NCBI RefSeq assembly: GCF_039537585.1
Contig: NZ_BAABAU010000001.1
Span: 558,001-622,000, forward strand
From: Frondihabitans peucedani
GTDB taxonomy: Bacteria > Actinomycetota > Actinomycetes > Actinomycetales > Microbacteriaceae
Reading direction: 5' to 3'
DNA: 64,000 nt
Made by a program: the position numbers and the translations under genes. Below, piece by piece: positions 1 through 8,371 of the stretch (within the stretch, counting starts at the first letter, position 1; each line of letters starts with the position of its first letter). Under the pieces are notes generated by a model. It was not told the DNA's origin, ran no database searches, and worked only from the letters and a program-made list of their open reading frames with translations.

Positions 1-2566
1 GGTCCCGACGACGGACTACATCAACACGATCGCCCCCGAGAACGAGCCCGCGTTCCCCGGCGACGAGGACATGGAGCGCCGATACCGCAAGTGGATCCGC
101 TGGAACGCGGCCATCACGGTTCACCGCGCCCAGCGGCCCGGCATCTCGGTCGGCGGCCACATCTCCACCTACGCCTCGTCCGCCGCTCTCTACGAGGTCG
201 GCTACAACCACTTCTTCCGCGGGCAGAACGCCCCGGGCGGCGGCGACCAGATCTTCTTCCAGGGCCACGCCTCCCCCGGCATGTACGCCCGGTCGTACCT
301 CGAGGGCCGTCTCGACGAGCACGCGCTCGACGGATTCCGCCAAGAGAAGTCGCACGGCGCCGACGGCCTCTCGTCGTATCCGCACCCGCGACTCATGCCC
401 GAGTACTGGCAGTTCCCCACAGTCTCGATGGGTCTCGGGCCGATCAACGCGATCTACCAGGCGCAGCTGGCGAAGTACCTCACCAACCGCGGTATCAAAG
501 ACGCGTCCGACCAGCAGGTCTGGGCGTTCCTCGGCGACGGGGAGCTCGACGAGGTCGAGAGCCGCGGCCAGCTCCAGGTGGCGGCCAACGACGGCCTCGA
601 CAACCTGAACTTCGTCATCAACTGCAACCTGCAGCGCCTCGACGGCCCGGTCCGCGGCAACGGCAAGATCATCCAGGAGCTCGAGAGCTTCTTCCGCGGC
701 GCCGGCTGGAACGTCATCAAGGTCGTCTGGGGCCGCGAATGGGACGACCTGCTCGCCCGCGACACCGAGGGCGCGCTGCTGAACCTCATGAACACCACGC
801 CGGACGGCGACTTCCAGACGTACAAGGCCGAGTCGGGTGCGTACGTCCGCGAGAACTTCTTCGGGCGCGACCCGCGGGCTCTCGAGCTCGTCAGCGGCTA
901 CAGCGACGAGGACGTCTGGAACCTCAAGCGCGGCGGCCACGACTACCGCAAGGTCTACGCGGCCTACAAGGCGGCCAGCGAGCACAAGGGCCAGCCCACG
1001 GTGATCCTGGCGAAGACGGTCAAGGGCTACGGCCTCGGCCCGACCTTCGAGGGCCGCAACGCGACCCACCAGATGAAGAAGCTCACGCTCGACAACCTCA
1101 AGAAGTTCCGCGACGAGATGAGCATCCCCATCACCGACGCGACGCTCGAAGAGAACCCGTACCTGCCGCCGTACTACCACCCCGGTCAGGACGACGAGGC
1201 GATCGAGTACCTCCAGGAGCGCCGCCGCGAGCTCGGCGGATTCATCCCCGAGCGCCGCACGAAGCACACAGCCCTCTCGCTGCCCGACGACTCGGCCTAC
1301 GCCATCGCCAAGAAGGGCTCCGGCAAGCAGGAGGCGGCCACCACCATGGCCTTCGCCCGCCTGCTGAAAGACCTCCTCCGCGCACCCGACTTCGGTCACC
1401 GCATCGTCCCGATCATCCCCGACGAGGCGCGCACGTTCGGGATGGACAGCTACTTCCCGACGTCGAAGATCTACAACCCCAACGGCCAGCACTACACCTC
1501 CGTCGACCGCGAGCAGCTGCTGGCGTACAAGGAGTCGCCGCAGGGCCAGATCATCCACGTCGGCATCAACGAGGCCGGCGCGTTCGCGGCCTTCACGGCG
1601 ACAGGCACCAGCTACTCGACCCAGGGCGAGCCGCTCATCCCGGTCTACGTCTTCTACTCGATGTTCGGGTTCCAGCGCACCGGCGACGCCATGTGGGCGG
1701 CGGGCGACCAGATGGCCCGCGGCTTCGTCATCGGCGCCACCGCCGGCCGGACCACGCTGACCGGCGAGGGCCTCCAGCACGCCGACGGCCACTCCCCCCT
1801 GCTCGCCTCGACCAACCCCGCCGTCGTCAGCTACGACCCCGCCTACGGGTACGAGATCGGCCACATCGTGCGCGCCGGGCTGACCCGCATGTACGGCACC
1901 GACGACGAGGGCAACGCGGTCCACCCCGACCCCAACGTCATGTACTACCTCACGGTGTACAACGAGCCGATGCAGCAGCCGGCCGAGCCGGAGGGGCTCG
2001 ACGTCGACGGCGTCGTGCGCGGCATCTACAAGCTCAAGGCGGCCGAGAACCTGGGCCCGCGCGCTCAGCTCCTCGCCTCCGGCGTGGGTGTGCCGTGGGC
2101 GCTCGAGGCGCAGCAGCTCCTCGCCGACGACTGGAACGTCGCCGCCGACGTCTGGAGCGTCACGTCCTGGACCGAGCTGCGCCGCGACGGCCTCGACGCC
2201 GACGCGCACAACTATCTCAACCCCGACGCCGAGCCCCGCGTGCCGTACGTCACGCAGAAGCTCGAGGGGGCCGAGGGTCCGGTCGTCGCCGTGTCCGACT
2301 TCATGCACGCCGTCCAAGACCAGATCCGCCAGTTCGTGCCCGGCGACTACAACACGCTCGGCGCAGACGGCTTCGGGTTCTCCGACACGCGGCCCGCAGC
2401 CCGTCGGTTCTTCAAGATCGACGGTCCGTCGATGGTCGTCCGCACCCTCCAGGCGCTCGCCAAGCGCGGCGAGGTCGACCGGAGCGTGGTCCAGCAGGCC
2501 ATCGACCGCTACCAGCTCCACGACGTGACGGCCGGCACCTCGGGGTCGGCCGGCGGCGAGAGCTGA
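1..2566 (+). CDS. aceE: Pyruvate dehydrogenase E1 component, homodimeric type (5' end outside window)
   Basis: Thiamine-diphosphate enzyme that decarboxylates pyruvate and acetylates the lipoyl domain of E2 in the pyruvate dehydrogenase complex. The frame is already open at base 2 (reads [20 protein letters not shown]), so the ATG at 71 is internal. 854 residues are visible of roughly 910 usual for actinobacterial AceE, so about 55 N-terminal residues lie upstream. The thiamine-diphosphate motif [12 protein letters not shown] is at about visible residue 178, followed by [20 protein letters not shown]. The single-chain E1 is typical of actinobacteria. It ends 7 bases before a PucR-type regulator, suggesting co-transcription of pyruvate oxidation with fatty-acid control. 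Identity is very secure. Confidence 0.97.
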   Translation, partial: VPTTDYINTIAPENEPAFPGDEDMERRYRKWIRWNAAITVHRAQRPGISVGGHISTYASSAALYEVGYNHFFRGQNAPGGGDQIFFQGHASPGMYARSYLEGRLDEHALDGFRQEKSHGADGLSSYPHPRLMPEYWQFPTVSMGLGPINAIYQAQLAKYLTNRGIKDASDQQVWAFLGDGELDEVESRGQLQVAANDGLDNLNFVINCNLQRLDGPVRGNGKIIQELESFFRGAGWNVIKVVWGREWDDLLARDTEGALLNLMNTTPDGDFQTYKAESGAYVRENFFGRDPRALELVSGYSDEDVWNLKRGGHDYRKVYAAYKAASEHKGQPTVILAKTVKGYGLGPTFEGRNATHQMKKLTLDNLKKFRDEMSIPITDATLEENPYLPPYYHPGQDDEAIEYLQERRRELGGFIPERRTKHTALSLPDDSAYAIAKKGSGKQEAATTMAFARLLKDLLRAPDFGHRIVPIIPDEARTFGMDSYFPTSKIYNPNGQHYTSVDREQLLAYKESPQGQIIHVGINEAGAFAAFTATGTSYSTQGEPLIPVYVFYSMFGFQRTGDAMWAAGDQMARGFVIGATAGRTTLTGEGLQHADGHSPLLASTNPAVVSYDPAYGYEIGHIVRAGLTRMYGTDDEGNAVHPDPNVMYYLTVYNEPMQQPAEPEGLDVDGVVRGIYKLKAAENLGPRAQLLASGVGVPWALEAQQLLADDWNVAADVWSVTSWTELRRDGLDADAHNYLNPDAEPRVPYVTQKLEGAEGPVVAVSDFMHAVQDQIRQFVPGDYNTLGADGFGFSDTRPAARRFFKIDGPSMVVRTLQALAKRGEVDRSVVQQAIDRYQLHDVTAGTSGSAGGES

Positions 2567-2573
2567 CCCGGGC

Positions 2574-3878
2574 GTGAGCGCTTCGCGCCAGCAGGATCCG
2601 GCGGCGAAGCAGAAGACGCTGGCCTGGCTCCGAACGGTGTCGGGCGAGTTCGCGACCGCCACGATCAAGAAGCTCGACGAGACGCTGCCCTGGTACGGCT
2701 CCATGCCGCCGGGGCGGCGCTCGGCGGTCGGGCTCGTGGCGCAGGCGGGCATCACCTCGTTCATCAGCTGGTTCGACGACCCGAGGTCGACGCCCTGGAT
2801 CGCCGCCGACGTCTTCGGTGCGGCTCCCCGCGAGCTGCTCCGGAGCGTCAGCCTCCAGCAGACCCTGCAGCTGATCCGCGTCACCTGCGAGGTCGTCGAA
2901 GACCGGGTGAAAGACGGCGACAGCTACCTCCGCGAGGCGATCCTGCTCTACTCGCGCGAGATCGCGTTCGCCGCGGCCGACGTCTACGCCCGGGCCGCCG
3001 AGGCCCGAGGCCTCTGGGACGCCCGCCTCGAGGCTCTCGTCGTCGACTCGATCCTGTCCGGCGAGTACGACGACGAACTCCCGAGCAGGATCGCGGCGCT
3101 CGGCTGGCACGGGCACGGCGAGGTCTCCGTCCTGGTCGGCACCGCTCCCCGCATGCTCGATGTCGACGTGCTGCGCCGCACGGCCCGTCACCTCGACGCC
3201 GACGTCCTGATCGGCGTGCAGGGCTCCCGCCTCGTCCTCGTCATCGGACGAGCCGACGACGAGCGCGACGAGACCGACACCGCGACGCACGCCCGGCCGA
3301 GCTTCACCGACATCGCAGCAGCCCTCGAGCCGGGCTTCGGCGACGGCCCCCTGGTGCTCGGCCACGAGGTGCCCGGGCTCGTCGACGCGTCCGGCAGCGC
3401 GAAGGCGGCGCTGGCCGGCTTCGCCGTCGCCCGCGCCTGGCGGAACGCCCCGCGGCCCGCCCTCGCCGACGACCTCCTGCCCGAGCGCGCCCTCGCCGGC
3501 GACCCGGTCGCCCGCGCGACCCTCGTCAATCGCATCTACCGCCCTCTCAAGGCCCACTCGTCCGAGCTCTTGACGACCCTCTGGTGCTACCTCGACAACG
3601 GCCGATCGCTCGAGGCCACGGCCCGCGAGCTGTTCGTGCACCCGAACACGGTGCGGTACCGCCTGAAGCGCGTCACCGACGTCATCGGGTGGGACGCGAC
3701 CGGGGCGCGAGAGGCCCTCATCCTGCAGTCGGCCCTGATCCTGGGCTCGATCTCCGACCCCGACGCTCCGTCAGGCCGACCGAAGAGCCACGTGCAGCCC
3801 GACGCGACGAAGCGCGCTGCGGCAGCCCCGAGGCTCGTCGCCGCGCCCCGGCCGAAGAAGCACGGCCCGACCTCATGA
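2574..3878 (+). CDS. PucR-type transcriptional regulator, FasR-like activator of fatty-acid genes
   Basis: 434-residue protein with a C-terminal PucR helix-turn-helix (about residues 340-400: SLEATARELFVHPNTVRYRL). The rest is a long sensor-like region without a recognised ligand motif. In Streptomyces coelicolor the PucR-like protein FasR sits immediately upstream of fabD-fabH-acpP-fabF and activates them; the same gene order here supports that role (inference from synteny and family). The start is GTG, 7 bases after the aceE stop, with no strong ribosome-binding site, consistent with translational coupling. The last 40 residues are basic, low-complexity and probably disordered. Not to be confused with the TetR-type FasR of Corynebacterium and Mycobacterium. 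Confidence 0.88.
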   Translation: MSASRQQDPAAKQKTLAWLRTVSGEFATATIKKLDETLPWYGSMPPGRRSAVGLVAQAGITSFISWFDDPRSTPWIAADVFGAAPRELLRSVSLQQTLQLIRVTCEVVEDRVKDGDSYLREAILLYSREIAFAAADVYARAAEARGLWDARLEALVVDSILSGEYDDELPSRIAALGWHGHGEVSVLVGTAPRMLDVDVLRRTARHLDADVLIGVQGSRLVLVIGRADDERDETDTATHARPSFTDIAAALEPGFGDGPLVLGHEVPGLVDASGSAKAALAGFAVARAWRNAPRPALADDLLPERALAGDPVARATLVNRIYRPLKAHSSELLTTLWCYLDNGRSLEATARELFVHPNTVRYRLKRVTDVIGWDATGAREALILQSALILGSISDPDAPSGRPKSHVQPDATKRAAAAPRLVAAPRPKKHGPTS

Positions 3879-3957
3879 GCGACCCCTACAACGGTTTCGT
3901 CGATTCTTGGTCGAGTCGCCACACCGCGAAGGCCCCGATGGTTGGCAGGATGGTCCA

Positions 3958-4881
3958 GTGATCGTTCTCGTAGCCCCCGGGCAAGGTTCTCAGACACCCG
4001 GCTTCCTCACCCCCTGGATCTCCGATGCCGGCTCCCGAGCCCTCGTCGAGCAGCTCTCCGACGCCGCCGGGGTCGACCTCGTCGCTCACGGCACGACTTC
4101 CGACGCCGACACGATCCGCGACACCGCGATCGCCCAGCCCCTCATCGTGGCTGCCGGGCTCGTCACGGCCCGGGCGCTGTTCGACCGGGTCGACCGTTCG
4201 CTTATCGCGGGCGTGGCCGGCCACTCGGTCGGAGAACTGACCGCGGCAGCCCTCGCGGGGGTCGTCACCGAGGCCGACGCCGTCTCGCTCGTGACCGTGC
4301 GCGCCCGCGGCATGGCCGAGGCCGCTGCTGCCGAGCCGACCGGCATGAGCGCCGTGCTCGGCGGCGACGAGGACGAGCTCCTCGCGAAGCTCGCCGAGTT
4401 CGGTCTCGAGCCCGCCAACTTCAACGGGGGCGGTCAGATCGTCGTCGCCGGCTCGCTCGACGCGCTCGCGCGGCTGGCCGCGGAGCCGCCTGCGAAGGCG
4501 CGTGTGGTGCCGCTGCAGGTGGCCGGTGCGTTCCACACCCGGTACATGAAGCCCGCCGTGGCCGCACTCGAGACGGCTGCCGCCGGTGTGACGGCGGCGG
4601 ATCCTGCGCTGTCGCTCTGGACCAACCACGACGGCTCGATCGTCGCCTCGGGGCGCCAGTATCTCGACCTGCTCGTCCAGCAGGTCGCCTCACCCGTCCG
4701 CTGGGACAAGACGATGGAGTCGTTCCAGGCGGCAGGCATCACCGGCCAGATCGAGCTCGCTCCGGCCGGAGCCCTGACCGGCCTCGCCAAGCGCGGCCTC
4801 AAGGGCGTGCCGACCGTCGCCATCAAGACCCCCGACGACCTCCAGGCCGCCGTCGACCTCCTGCAGGGAGCAGCAGCATGA
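3958..4881 (+). CDS. fabD: Malonyl-CoA:ACP transacylase
   Basis: Loads malonyl groups from CoA onto acyl carrier protein in type II fatty-acid synthesis. 307 residues. The family hallmarks are GQGSQ near residue 8, the active-site serine in GHSVGE near residue 90 and the catalytic histidine in AFHTRYM near residue 193. The GTG at 3958 is chosen because the protein then begins MIVLVAPGQGSQ, the usual N-terminus; the in-frame GTG at 3907 would add 17 uncharacteristic residues. A purine-rich AGGATGG lies just upstream, which could be a weak ribosome-binding site or part of a -10-like CAGGAT six bases from the start. First gene of the fab cluster, its stop overlapping fabH. Confidence 0.96.
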   Translation: MIVLVAPGQGSQTPGFLTPWISDAGSRALVEQLSDAAGVDLVAHGTTSDADTIRDTAIAQPLIVAAGLVTARALFDRVDRSLIAGVAGHSVGELTAAALAGVVTEADAVSLVTVRARGMAEAAAAEPTGMSAVLGGDEDELLAKLAEFGLEPANFNGGGQIVVAGSLDALARLAAEPPAKARVVPLQVAGAFHTRYMKPAVAALETAAAGVTAADPALSLWTNHDGSIVASGRQYLDLLVQQVASPVRWDKTMESFQAAGITGQIELAPAGALTGLAKRGLKGVPTVAIKTPDDLQAAVDLLQGAAA

Positions 4882-5894
4882 GCAACCCCACCCCCGCCCT
4901 CCGTCAGAACCCGACGCGCGAGTTCACGCGCATCCTCAGCCTCGGCGCCGCCCGAGGCGACCTGACGGTGCCGAACTCCGAGATCATCGAGCCGATCGAC
5001 TCCTCCGACGAGTGGATCCGCCAGCGCACCGGCGTCATCACGCGCAAGCGCGCCAGCCGGGAGGTCGGAGCCGTCGACCTGGCCGAGACCGCGGCCCGCG
5101 AGGCCATCGAGAAGGCCGGCATCCGGCCCGACCAGATCGGCGCGGTCCTCGTCTCGACGGTCAGCAACGTCGTCCTCACGCCCTCGATGGCCACGCTCCT
5201 CGCCGAGCGCGTCGGGGCGAACCCGGCCGCCGCCTACGACATCAGCGCCGCCTGCGCCGGGTACACCTACGGCATCGCCCAGGCCGACGCCCTCATCAAG
5301 TCGGGCATCGCCGACTACGTGCTCGTCGTCGGTGCCGAGAAGCTCAGCGACATCATCGACCCGACCGACCGCTCGATCTCGTTCCTCCTCGGCGACGGCG
5401 CGGGCGCCGCGGTCGTCGGGCCGAGCGACACCCCCGGCATCTCCCCCACCATCTGGGGCTCCGACGGCTCGAAGTGGGACACCATCGGCATGACGTCGAC
5501 GTTCCGCGAGTACCGCGAGAGCGGTGACGCCGCAGCGTGGCCGACCATCCGCCAGGAGGGCCCGACCGTCTTCCGCTGGGCCGTCTGGGAGATGGTCAAG
5601 GTCGCCAAGCTCGCCATCGAGAAGGCCGGCATCCAGGCATCCGACCTCGCCGCGTTCGTGCCCCACCAGGCCAACATGCGCATCATCGACGAGTTCGCGA
5701 AGCAGCTCGGCCTCCCCGACACCGTGGTCATCGGACGAGACATCGAGGACACCGGCAACACCTCGGCCGCGAGCATCCCGCTGGCGACCCACCGCCTGCT
5801 GCAGGAGAACCCCGGACTCTCCGGCGGCCTCGCGCTCCAGATCGGCTTCGGAGCCGGCCTGGTCTTCGGCGCGCAGATCGTCGTCCTGCCCTAG
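4878..5894 (+). CDS. fabH: Beta-ketoacyl-ACP synthase III
   Basis: Starts fatty-acid elongation by condensing an acyl-CoA primer with malonyl-ACP. 338 residues. The catalytic Cys is in SAACAGYTYG (about residue 125), His in VPHQANMRI (about 262) and Asn in GNTSAAS (about 294), so the C-H-N triad is intact. The start ATG overlaps the fabD stop (ATGA), giving tight coupling. In branched-chain actinobacteria FabH usually prefers iso/anteiso acyl-CoA primers; substrate choice cannot be read here. The upstream in-frame extension through fabD coding sequence is not used. Confidence 0.96.
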   Translation: MSNPTPALRQNPTREFTRILSLGAARGDLTVPNSEIIEPIDSSDEWIRQRTGVITRKRASREVGAVDLAETAAREAIEKAGIRPDQIGAVLVSTVSNVVLTPSMATLLAERVGANPAAAYDISAACAGYTYGIAQADALIKSGIADYVLVVGAEKLSDIIDPTDRSISFLLGDGAGAAVVGPSDTPGISPTIWGSDGSKWDTIGMTSTFREYRESGDAAAWPTIRQEGPTVFRWAVWEMVKVAKLAIEKAGIQASDLAAFVPHQANMRIIDEFAKQLGLPDTVVIGRDIEDTGNTSAASIPLATHRLLQENPGLSGGLALQIGFGAGLVFGAQIVVLP

Positions 5895-5931
5895 CACCAG
5901 GAGCCCCTCCGCGCCAGAACCTGCGCGTCGC

Positions 5932-5960
5932 TCGGCTGGCCGGAGCGCGTGCCCTAGGAT
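5932..5960 (+). promoter_or_regulatory. Possible promoter for acpP
   Basis: The 103-base gap between fabH and acpP contains a -10-like TAGGAT at 5955-5960, about 38 bases before the acpP ATG. The region 17 bases upstream (TCGGCT) is a poor -35. Acyl carrier protein is needed in large excess over FabD/FabH, so an extra promoter here would make sense, but the sequence evidence is only the -10 hexamer. Confidence 0.35.
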
Positions 5961-5997
5961 TTACCCGGTCACAACGACACCTCAAGGAGAGAACACA

Positions 5998-6246
5998 ATG
6001 GCACAGTCCACCGAAGAAGTCCTGGCCGGCCTGGCCGAGCTCATCAACGACGAGACCGGTATCGCCACCGACACCGTCGAGATGGACAAGTCGTTCACCG
6101 ACGACCTCGACATCGACTCGATCTCGATGATGACCATCGTGGTCAACGCCGAAGAGAAGTTCGACGTCAAGATCCCCGACGACGAGGTCAAGAACCTCAA
6201 GACCGTCGGCGACGCTGTGACCTTCATCACCAAGGCGCAGGGCTAA
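5998..6246 (+). CDS. acpP: Acyl carrier protein
   Basis: 82-residue acidic carrier protein holding growing acyl chains on a 4'-phosphopantetheine arm. The attachment serine is Ser41 in DLDIDSISMM, a variant of the classical DSL motif with Ile after Ser. A strong ribosome-binding site AAGGAG precedes the ATG. It has its own upstream gap with a possible promoter and a strong hairpin directly downstream, so a short abundant acpP transcript is likely. It sits between fabH and fabF as in other actinobacteria. Confidence 0.97.
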   Translation: MAQSTEEVLAGLAELINDETGIATDTVEMDKSFTDDLDIDSISMMTIVVNAEEKFDVKIPDDEVKNLKTVGDAVTFITKAQG

Positions 6247-6255
6247 ATCGTTCGT

Positions 6256-6292
6256 CCGCTCGGCCCGCGTCTCGAAGGCGCGGGCCGAGCGG
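6256..6292 (+). terminator. Hairpin after acpP (probable terminator or attenuator)
   Basis: Perfect 14-bp stem (CCGCTCGGCCCGCG at 6256-6269 with its complement at 6279-6292) and a 9-base loop, starting 9 bases after the acpP stop. There is no T-run, only GTTTCAC after the stem, as is common for GC-rich actinobacteria. It lies between acpP and fabF, so it probably lowers fabF expression or protects the acpP 3' end rather than ending the operon completely. Confidence 0.75.
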
Positions 6293-6345
6293 CGTTTCAC
6301 CCCTCGTGACGCTCACGTCGCGAGCTCGTTGAGAAAGTTGTCAGA

Positions 6346-7581
6346 GTGACCAAGAAGATCGTCGTCACCGGTATCGGTGCCACCACCCCCCTCGGCGGGA
6401 CGATGGCCGACAGCTGGCGTGCCCTGCTCGCCAAAGAGAGCGGCATCTCCACCATCGAGGCCGAGTGGACAGAGCGCTACGACCTCCCCGTCCGCTTCGC
6501 CGGCCAGATCAAGGTCGACCCGGCCGAGGTCCTGTCCCGTCAAGAGACCAAGCGTCTCGACCCCTCCAGCCAGTACGCGCTCATCGCTGCGCGCGAGGCG
6601 TGGGCCGACGCAGGATCCCCCGAGGTCGTCCCCGAGAGGCTCCTGGTCGACTGGGCCACCGGCATCGGCGGCATCTGGACCCTCACCGACGGCATGGACA
6701 CCCTCCGCGAGAAGGGTCCGCGCCGGGTCCTGCCGATGACCGTGCCCATGCTCATGGCCAACGGCCCCGCCGCGGCCGTGTCGATGGACCTCGGTGCTCG
6801 TGCCGGAGCCCGCACGGTCCTGTCGGCCTGCGCGTCGAGCACCGAGTCGATCGTCAACGCGTACGAGCACCTCCAGCTCGGGCACGCCGACATCGTCGTC
6901 ACCGGAGGCTCGGAGGCTGCGATTCACCCGCTGCCGCTCGCCGCGTTCGCGTCGATGCACGCCCTCTCGACCCGGTCCGACGATCCTGCGACCGCCTCCC
7001 GGCCCTACGACGTCACCCGCGACGGCTTCGTGCTCGGCGAGGGCGCAGGCGCCCTGGTGCTCGAGACCGAGGAGCACGCGCTCGCCCGCGGCGCCCGGAT
7101 CTACGCCGAGGTGCTCGGCGGCGGCGTCACGAGCGACGCGTTCCACATCACCGCGCCCGACCCCGAGGGCACCGGCGCGGCCCGCGCCGTCGTGATGGCG
7201 CTCGAGGCCTCCGGTGTGGAGCGCGACAAGGTCGCGCACATCAACGCGCACGCGACGTCCACCCCCGTCGGCGACATCGCGGAGTACCACGCGCTGCTCC
7301 GGGTCTTCGGCGAGCACCTGTCGTCGGTGGCCCTGTCAGCGACGAAGGCGTCCACCGGCCACCTCCTCGGCGGTGCCGGGGCGATCGAGGCTGCCTTCAC
7401 GGTCATGGCGCTGCACACCCGCACCGCCCCGCCGACGATCAACACGACGCAGACCGACGACGAGATCGACATCGACCTCGTCACCGAGCCGCGTCAGCTG
7501 GCCGACGGCGAGCTCGTCGCGATCTCGACGTCGTTCGGGTTCGGCGGCCACAACGCGGTCATCGCGTTCAAGACGGTCTAG
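6346..7581 (+). CDS. fabF: Beta-ketoacyl-ACP synthase II
   Basis: Elongating condensing enzyme of fatty-acid synthesis. 411 residues with N-terminal VVTGIGATTPLGG, the active-site Cys in SACASST (about residue 162) and the two catalytic histidines in NAHATSTPVGD (about 300) and STGHLLGGAGA (about 338). The C-terminal FGFGGHNA is typical. The GTG start at 6346 has the weak ribosome-binding site GAGAAAG. It closes the fab cluster and is followed by a very long hairpin before the convergent DUF3145 gene. Confidence 0.96.
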   Translation: MTKKIVVTGIGATTPLGGTMADSWRALLAKESGISTIEAEWTERYDLPVRFAGQIKVDPAEVLSRQETKRLDPSSQYALIAAREAWADAGSPEVVPERLLVDWATGIGGIWTLTDGMDTLREKGPRRVLPMTVPMLMANGPAAAVSMDLGARAGARTVLSACASSTESIVNAYEHLQLGHADIVVTGGSEAAIHPLPLAAFASMHALSTRSDDPATASRPYDVTRDGFVLGEGAGALVLETEEHALARGARIYAEVLGGGVTSDAFHITAPDPEGTGAARAVVMALEASGVERDKVAHINAHATSTPVGDIAEYHALLRVFGEHLSSVALSATKASTGHLLGGAGAIEAAFTVMALHTRTAPPTINTTQTDDEIDIDLVTEPRQLADGELVAISTSFGFGGHNAVIAFKTV

Positions 7582-7610
7582 CTCGAGAGGCTGACGCTGT
7601 GGCGCCCGAC

Positions 7611-7665
7611 AACGGCGCCACAGGACGGCGGCGCCACAAGACAACGGCGCCACAGGACGGCGGCG
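7611..7665. repeat. Tandem direct repeat, 32-bp period, about 1.7 copies
   Basis: The 23-base unit beginning AACGGCGCCACAGGACGG occurs at 7611-7633 and again, exactly, at 7643-7665. The second copy merges into the left arm of the large hairpin at 7645-7708. Located between convergent fabF and DUF3145. Probably created by duplication of part of the hairpin. Confidence 0.8.
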
Positions 7666-7708
7666 GCACCGGTCCGCGGACTGGTGCCGCCGCCGTCCTG
7701 TGGCGCCG
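7645..7708. terminator. Very long bidirectional hairpin between fabF and DUF3145 gene
   Basis: A perfect 26-bp stem (7645-7670 with 7683-7708) whose 12-base loop can pair further (GGTCC with GGACT), leaving almost no unpaired tip. It lies between two convergent genes, 63 bases after fabF and 11 bases past the end of the minus-strand gene, so it can end transcription from both sides. No T-run is present. Similar long hairpins occur at 26702-26763 and 47288-47360. Confidence 0.8.
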
Positions 7709-7719
7709 CTCTGGAGTGG

Positions 7720-8250
7720 CTAACCGACCTTGTGCAGCCAGACGACCGGGTTGCCCTCGCCCGCGTGGCGGAAGGCCTCGAGCTCGTCGTCCCAGGCCTG
7801 GCCGAGCGCGAGCCGGAGTTCGCGGTGCAGCTCGAGCGCGTTCGATCCTGCGATCTCCATCGCGTAGCGGACGCGGTCTTCGGGGATCACGGTGTTGCCG
7901 ACCGAGTCGGTCTGCGCGAAGAAGACGCCGAGGTCGGGCGTGTGCATCCAGCGACCGCCGTCGGCACCGGCGGACGGGTCTTCGGTCACCTCGTAGCGGA
8001 GGTGTTCCCAGCCGCGGAGCGCGGACGCGATCTGGGCACCGGTGCCCGCTGGGCCCTCCCAGTAGAACTCGGTGCGCAGGGAGCCCTTGAGGGCCGGCTG
8101 GTCGCTCCAGGTGAAGTTCACGGCGCGCCCGAGGGCACGACCAGCAGCCCACTCGACATGTGGGCTCAGAGCACGGGGGGACGAGTGAACGAACAGCACG
8201 CCCCGCGCGCTCGGCGCAGTGTTTGTTTGTGCAGCCACGTGAAGCTCCAT
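7720..8250 (-). CDS. DUF3145 family protein
   Basis: 176-residue conserved actinobacterial protein of unknown function. It shows the family pattern: an N-terminal GVLFVHSSPRALSPHVEWA, then WSDQPA, FYWEGPAGTG, LRGWEHLRYEVTEDPS and a C-terminal acidic helix with WDDELEAFRHAGEG. No signal peptide, membrane segment or catalytic motif is recognised. It sits at the end of the fatty-acid cluster in convergent orientation. A promoter with a 5' leader of about 50 bases lies upstream. The family assignment is secure; no function should be inferred. Confidence 0.88.
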   Translation of the reverse strand: MELHVAAQTNTAPSARGVLFVHSSPRALSPHVEWAAGRALGRAVNFTWSDQPALKGSLRTEFYWEGPAGTGAQIASALRGWEHLRYEVTEDPSAGADGGRWMHTPDLGVFFAQTDSVGNTVIPEDRVRYAMEIAGSNALELHRELRLALGQAWDDELEAFRHAGEGNPVVWLHKVG

Positions 8251-8306
8251 TCGGTTAGGTGCGACTTCCCCATCGACCTGTGAATGGAACTGCGGTGCTT
8301 CTACGA

Positions 8307-8336
8307 ATTATGACCGAGACCCCCTGAGAATCACAA
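8307..8336 (-). promoter_or_regulatory. Promoter for the DUF3145 gene
   Basis: On the minus strand, TTGTGA (8331-8336) and CATAAT (8307-8312) are separated by 18 bases, a good match to a housekeeping sigma promoter. The -10 ends 56 bases before the ATG at 8250. The region is markedly AT-richer than its surroundings. Confidence 0.65.
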
Positions 8337-8371
8337 GGGCGTGATCGAAGGGGGGTGGTGACCCGACACTC

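Noticed and set aside
3907-3957. Earlier in-frame GTG for fabD
   Set aside because: Adds 17 residues without family support; the protein normally opens with a hydrophobic strand and GQGSQ.
6256-6292. Hairpin after acpP considered as a riboswitch
   Set aside because: A single perfect stem-loop without conserved aptamer elements; it reads as terminator or attenuator.
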